A DNA stretch of 6,391 nt, taken from assembly GCA_016650415.1 (NCBI GenBank), contig JAENVU010000159.1, positions 1 through 6,391 of the forward strand, given 5' to 3'. Shown here piece by piece: positions 5,979 through 6,391 of this stretch. The notes beneath the pieces were generated by a model, which ran no database searches, was not told the origin of the DNA, and worked only from the letters and a program-made list of their open reading frames with translations. Origin of the DNA: Acidimicrobiia bacterium. Its GTDB lineage: Bacteria; Actinomycetota; Acidimicrobiia; IMCC26256; JAENVU01. How positions within the stretch are numbered: the first letter of the stretch is position 1; each line of letters opens with the position of its first letter. Position numbers and translations under genes: made by a program.

Positions 5979-6391
5979 TCAGAGCAGGGCCGCAGTCATG
6001 CCTTCGACCACCAATCGCGCATATCGGCGAACCGACCATCCGCGCCGGCGTACCAGCACGTCGTACAGATCCGGAGCGGTGTAGGTCCACATGATGTCAC
6101 GCGCCGCGGCGCGCGAGACGCCCCGCCGAAGGGCACCCAACCGGTCCAGTGCACGAGCGTTGTCGGCCATGCGGGTCAAGCGATCGGTCTCGAGTTCGGC
6201 AAAGAGCATCGACGCCGAAGGATCGTGCGCCGCGACGTCGCGGAGCAGGAGCAGGATCGGAGACACTCGAGGAGCGACCTCCACCATCAGCTCACCCCAA
6301 GCGGCAATGAGTGCCGGGCCGTCCGATACAAGATCCTGGAGCTCGTCCGAGCGACGTTCCGCGGCGACGCCGAGATCTGGATCGCCGCGCA
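5979..6391 (-). CDS. TetR-family transcriptional regulator, C-terminal part (cut by the right window edge)
   Basis: The frame is open from the TGA at 5981-5979 to the right edge and gives 136 residues, all from the ligand-binding and dimerisation region. The end matches a common actinobacterial TetR C-terminal pattern: LGALRRGVSRAAARDIMWTYTAPDLYDVLVRRRGWSVRRYARLV. RGDPDLGVAAERRSDEL near the visible start fits the helices before it. An in-frame ATG at 6287 exists but is internal, because the match continues upstream of it. The N-terminal helix-turn-helix lies outside the window, so DNA binding cannot be judged. TetR proteins are usually repressors released by a small ligand. This one points away from the window, and whether it controls the neighbouring hydrolases is unknown. 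Confidence 0.78.
   Translation of the reverse strand, partial: RGDPDLGVAAERRSDELQDLVSDGPALIAAWGELMVEVAPRVSPILLLLRDVAAHDPSASMLFAELETDRLTRMADNARALDRLGALRRGVSRAAARDIMWTYTAPDLYDVLVRRRGWSVRRYARLVVEGMTAALL

Overview
The window is GC-rich, densely packed bacterial DNA. Base composition, frequent GTG-type starts, overlapping genes and protein relatives suggest an actinobacterium. The many GATC/CGATCG words make an acidimicrobial lineage possible, but this is inference only. I see no mobile element, CRISPR array, tRNA, rRNA or phage gene, and no stretch over 300 bases without a gene.

Left block, plus strand, 1-1988: three tightly joined genes. They are the end of a probable beta-carbonic anhydrase, an FMNH2-dependent alkanesulfonate monooxygenase (SsuD) and a class I glutamine amidotransferase-like protein. 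The stop codons and starts overlap (GTGA, then TAATG), so the three are probably co-transcribed and translationally coupled. The SsuD frame is broken by one apparently missing C in a six-C run. Restoring it puts Arg226, His228, Arg297, Tyr331 and His333 at the numbers I recall for E. coli SsuD. SsuD releases sulfite from alkanesulfonates. The amidotransferase resembles gamma-glutamyl peptidases that act on glutathione-type conjugates, so a sulfur-scavenging role is possible but unproven.

Middle block, minus strand, 2001-5042: a secreted alpha/beta hydrolase with a clear signal peptide and a GESQS nucleophile motif, then 34 bases later a HerA-like ATPase of the DUF853/YjgR family. The ATPase gene converges on the amidotransferase with a 12-base gap and carries two apparent +1 frame breaks.

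Right block: across a 172-base divergent intergenic region lies an intact dienelactone hydrolase-family gene on the plus strand (5215-5931). That region holds a 17-bp palindrome and three phased GGGC(C)GATC repeats. The dienelactone hydrolase gene converges on the C-terminal part of a TetR-type regulator that runs off the right edge; the short gap holds a two-part hairpin.

The main caution is that three single-base frame breaks occur in two otherwise well-conserved genes, each beside C/G runs. This looks more like indel error in the assembly than gene decay. I do not see a convincing undescribed system. The most interesting items are the coupled carbonic anhydrase-SsuD-amidotransferase operon and the structured divergent control region.
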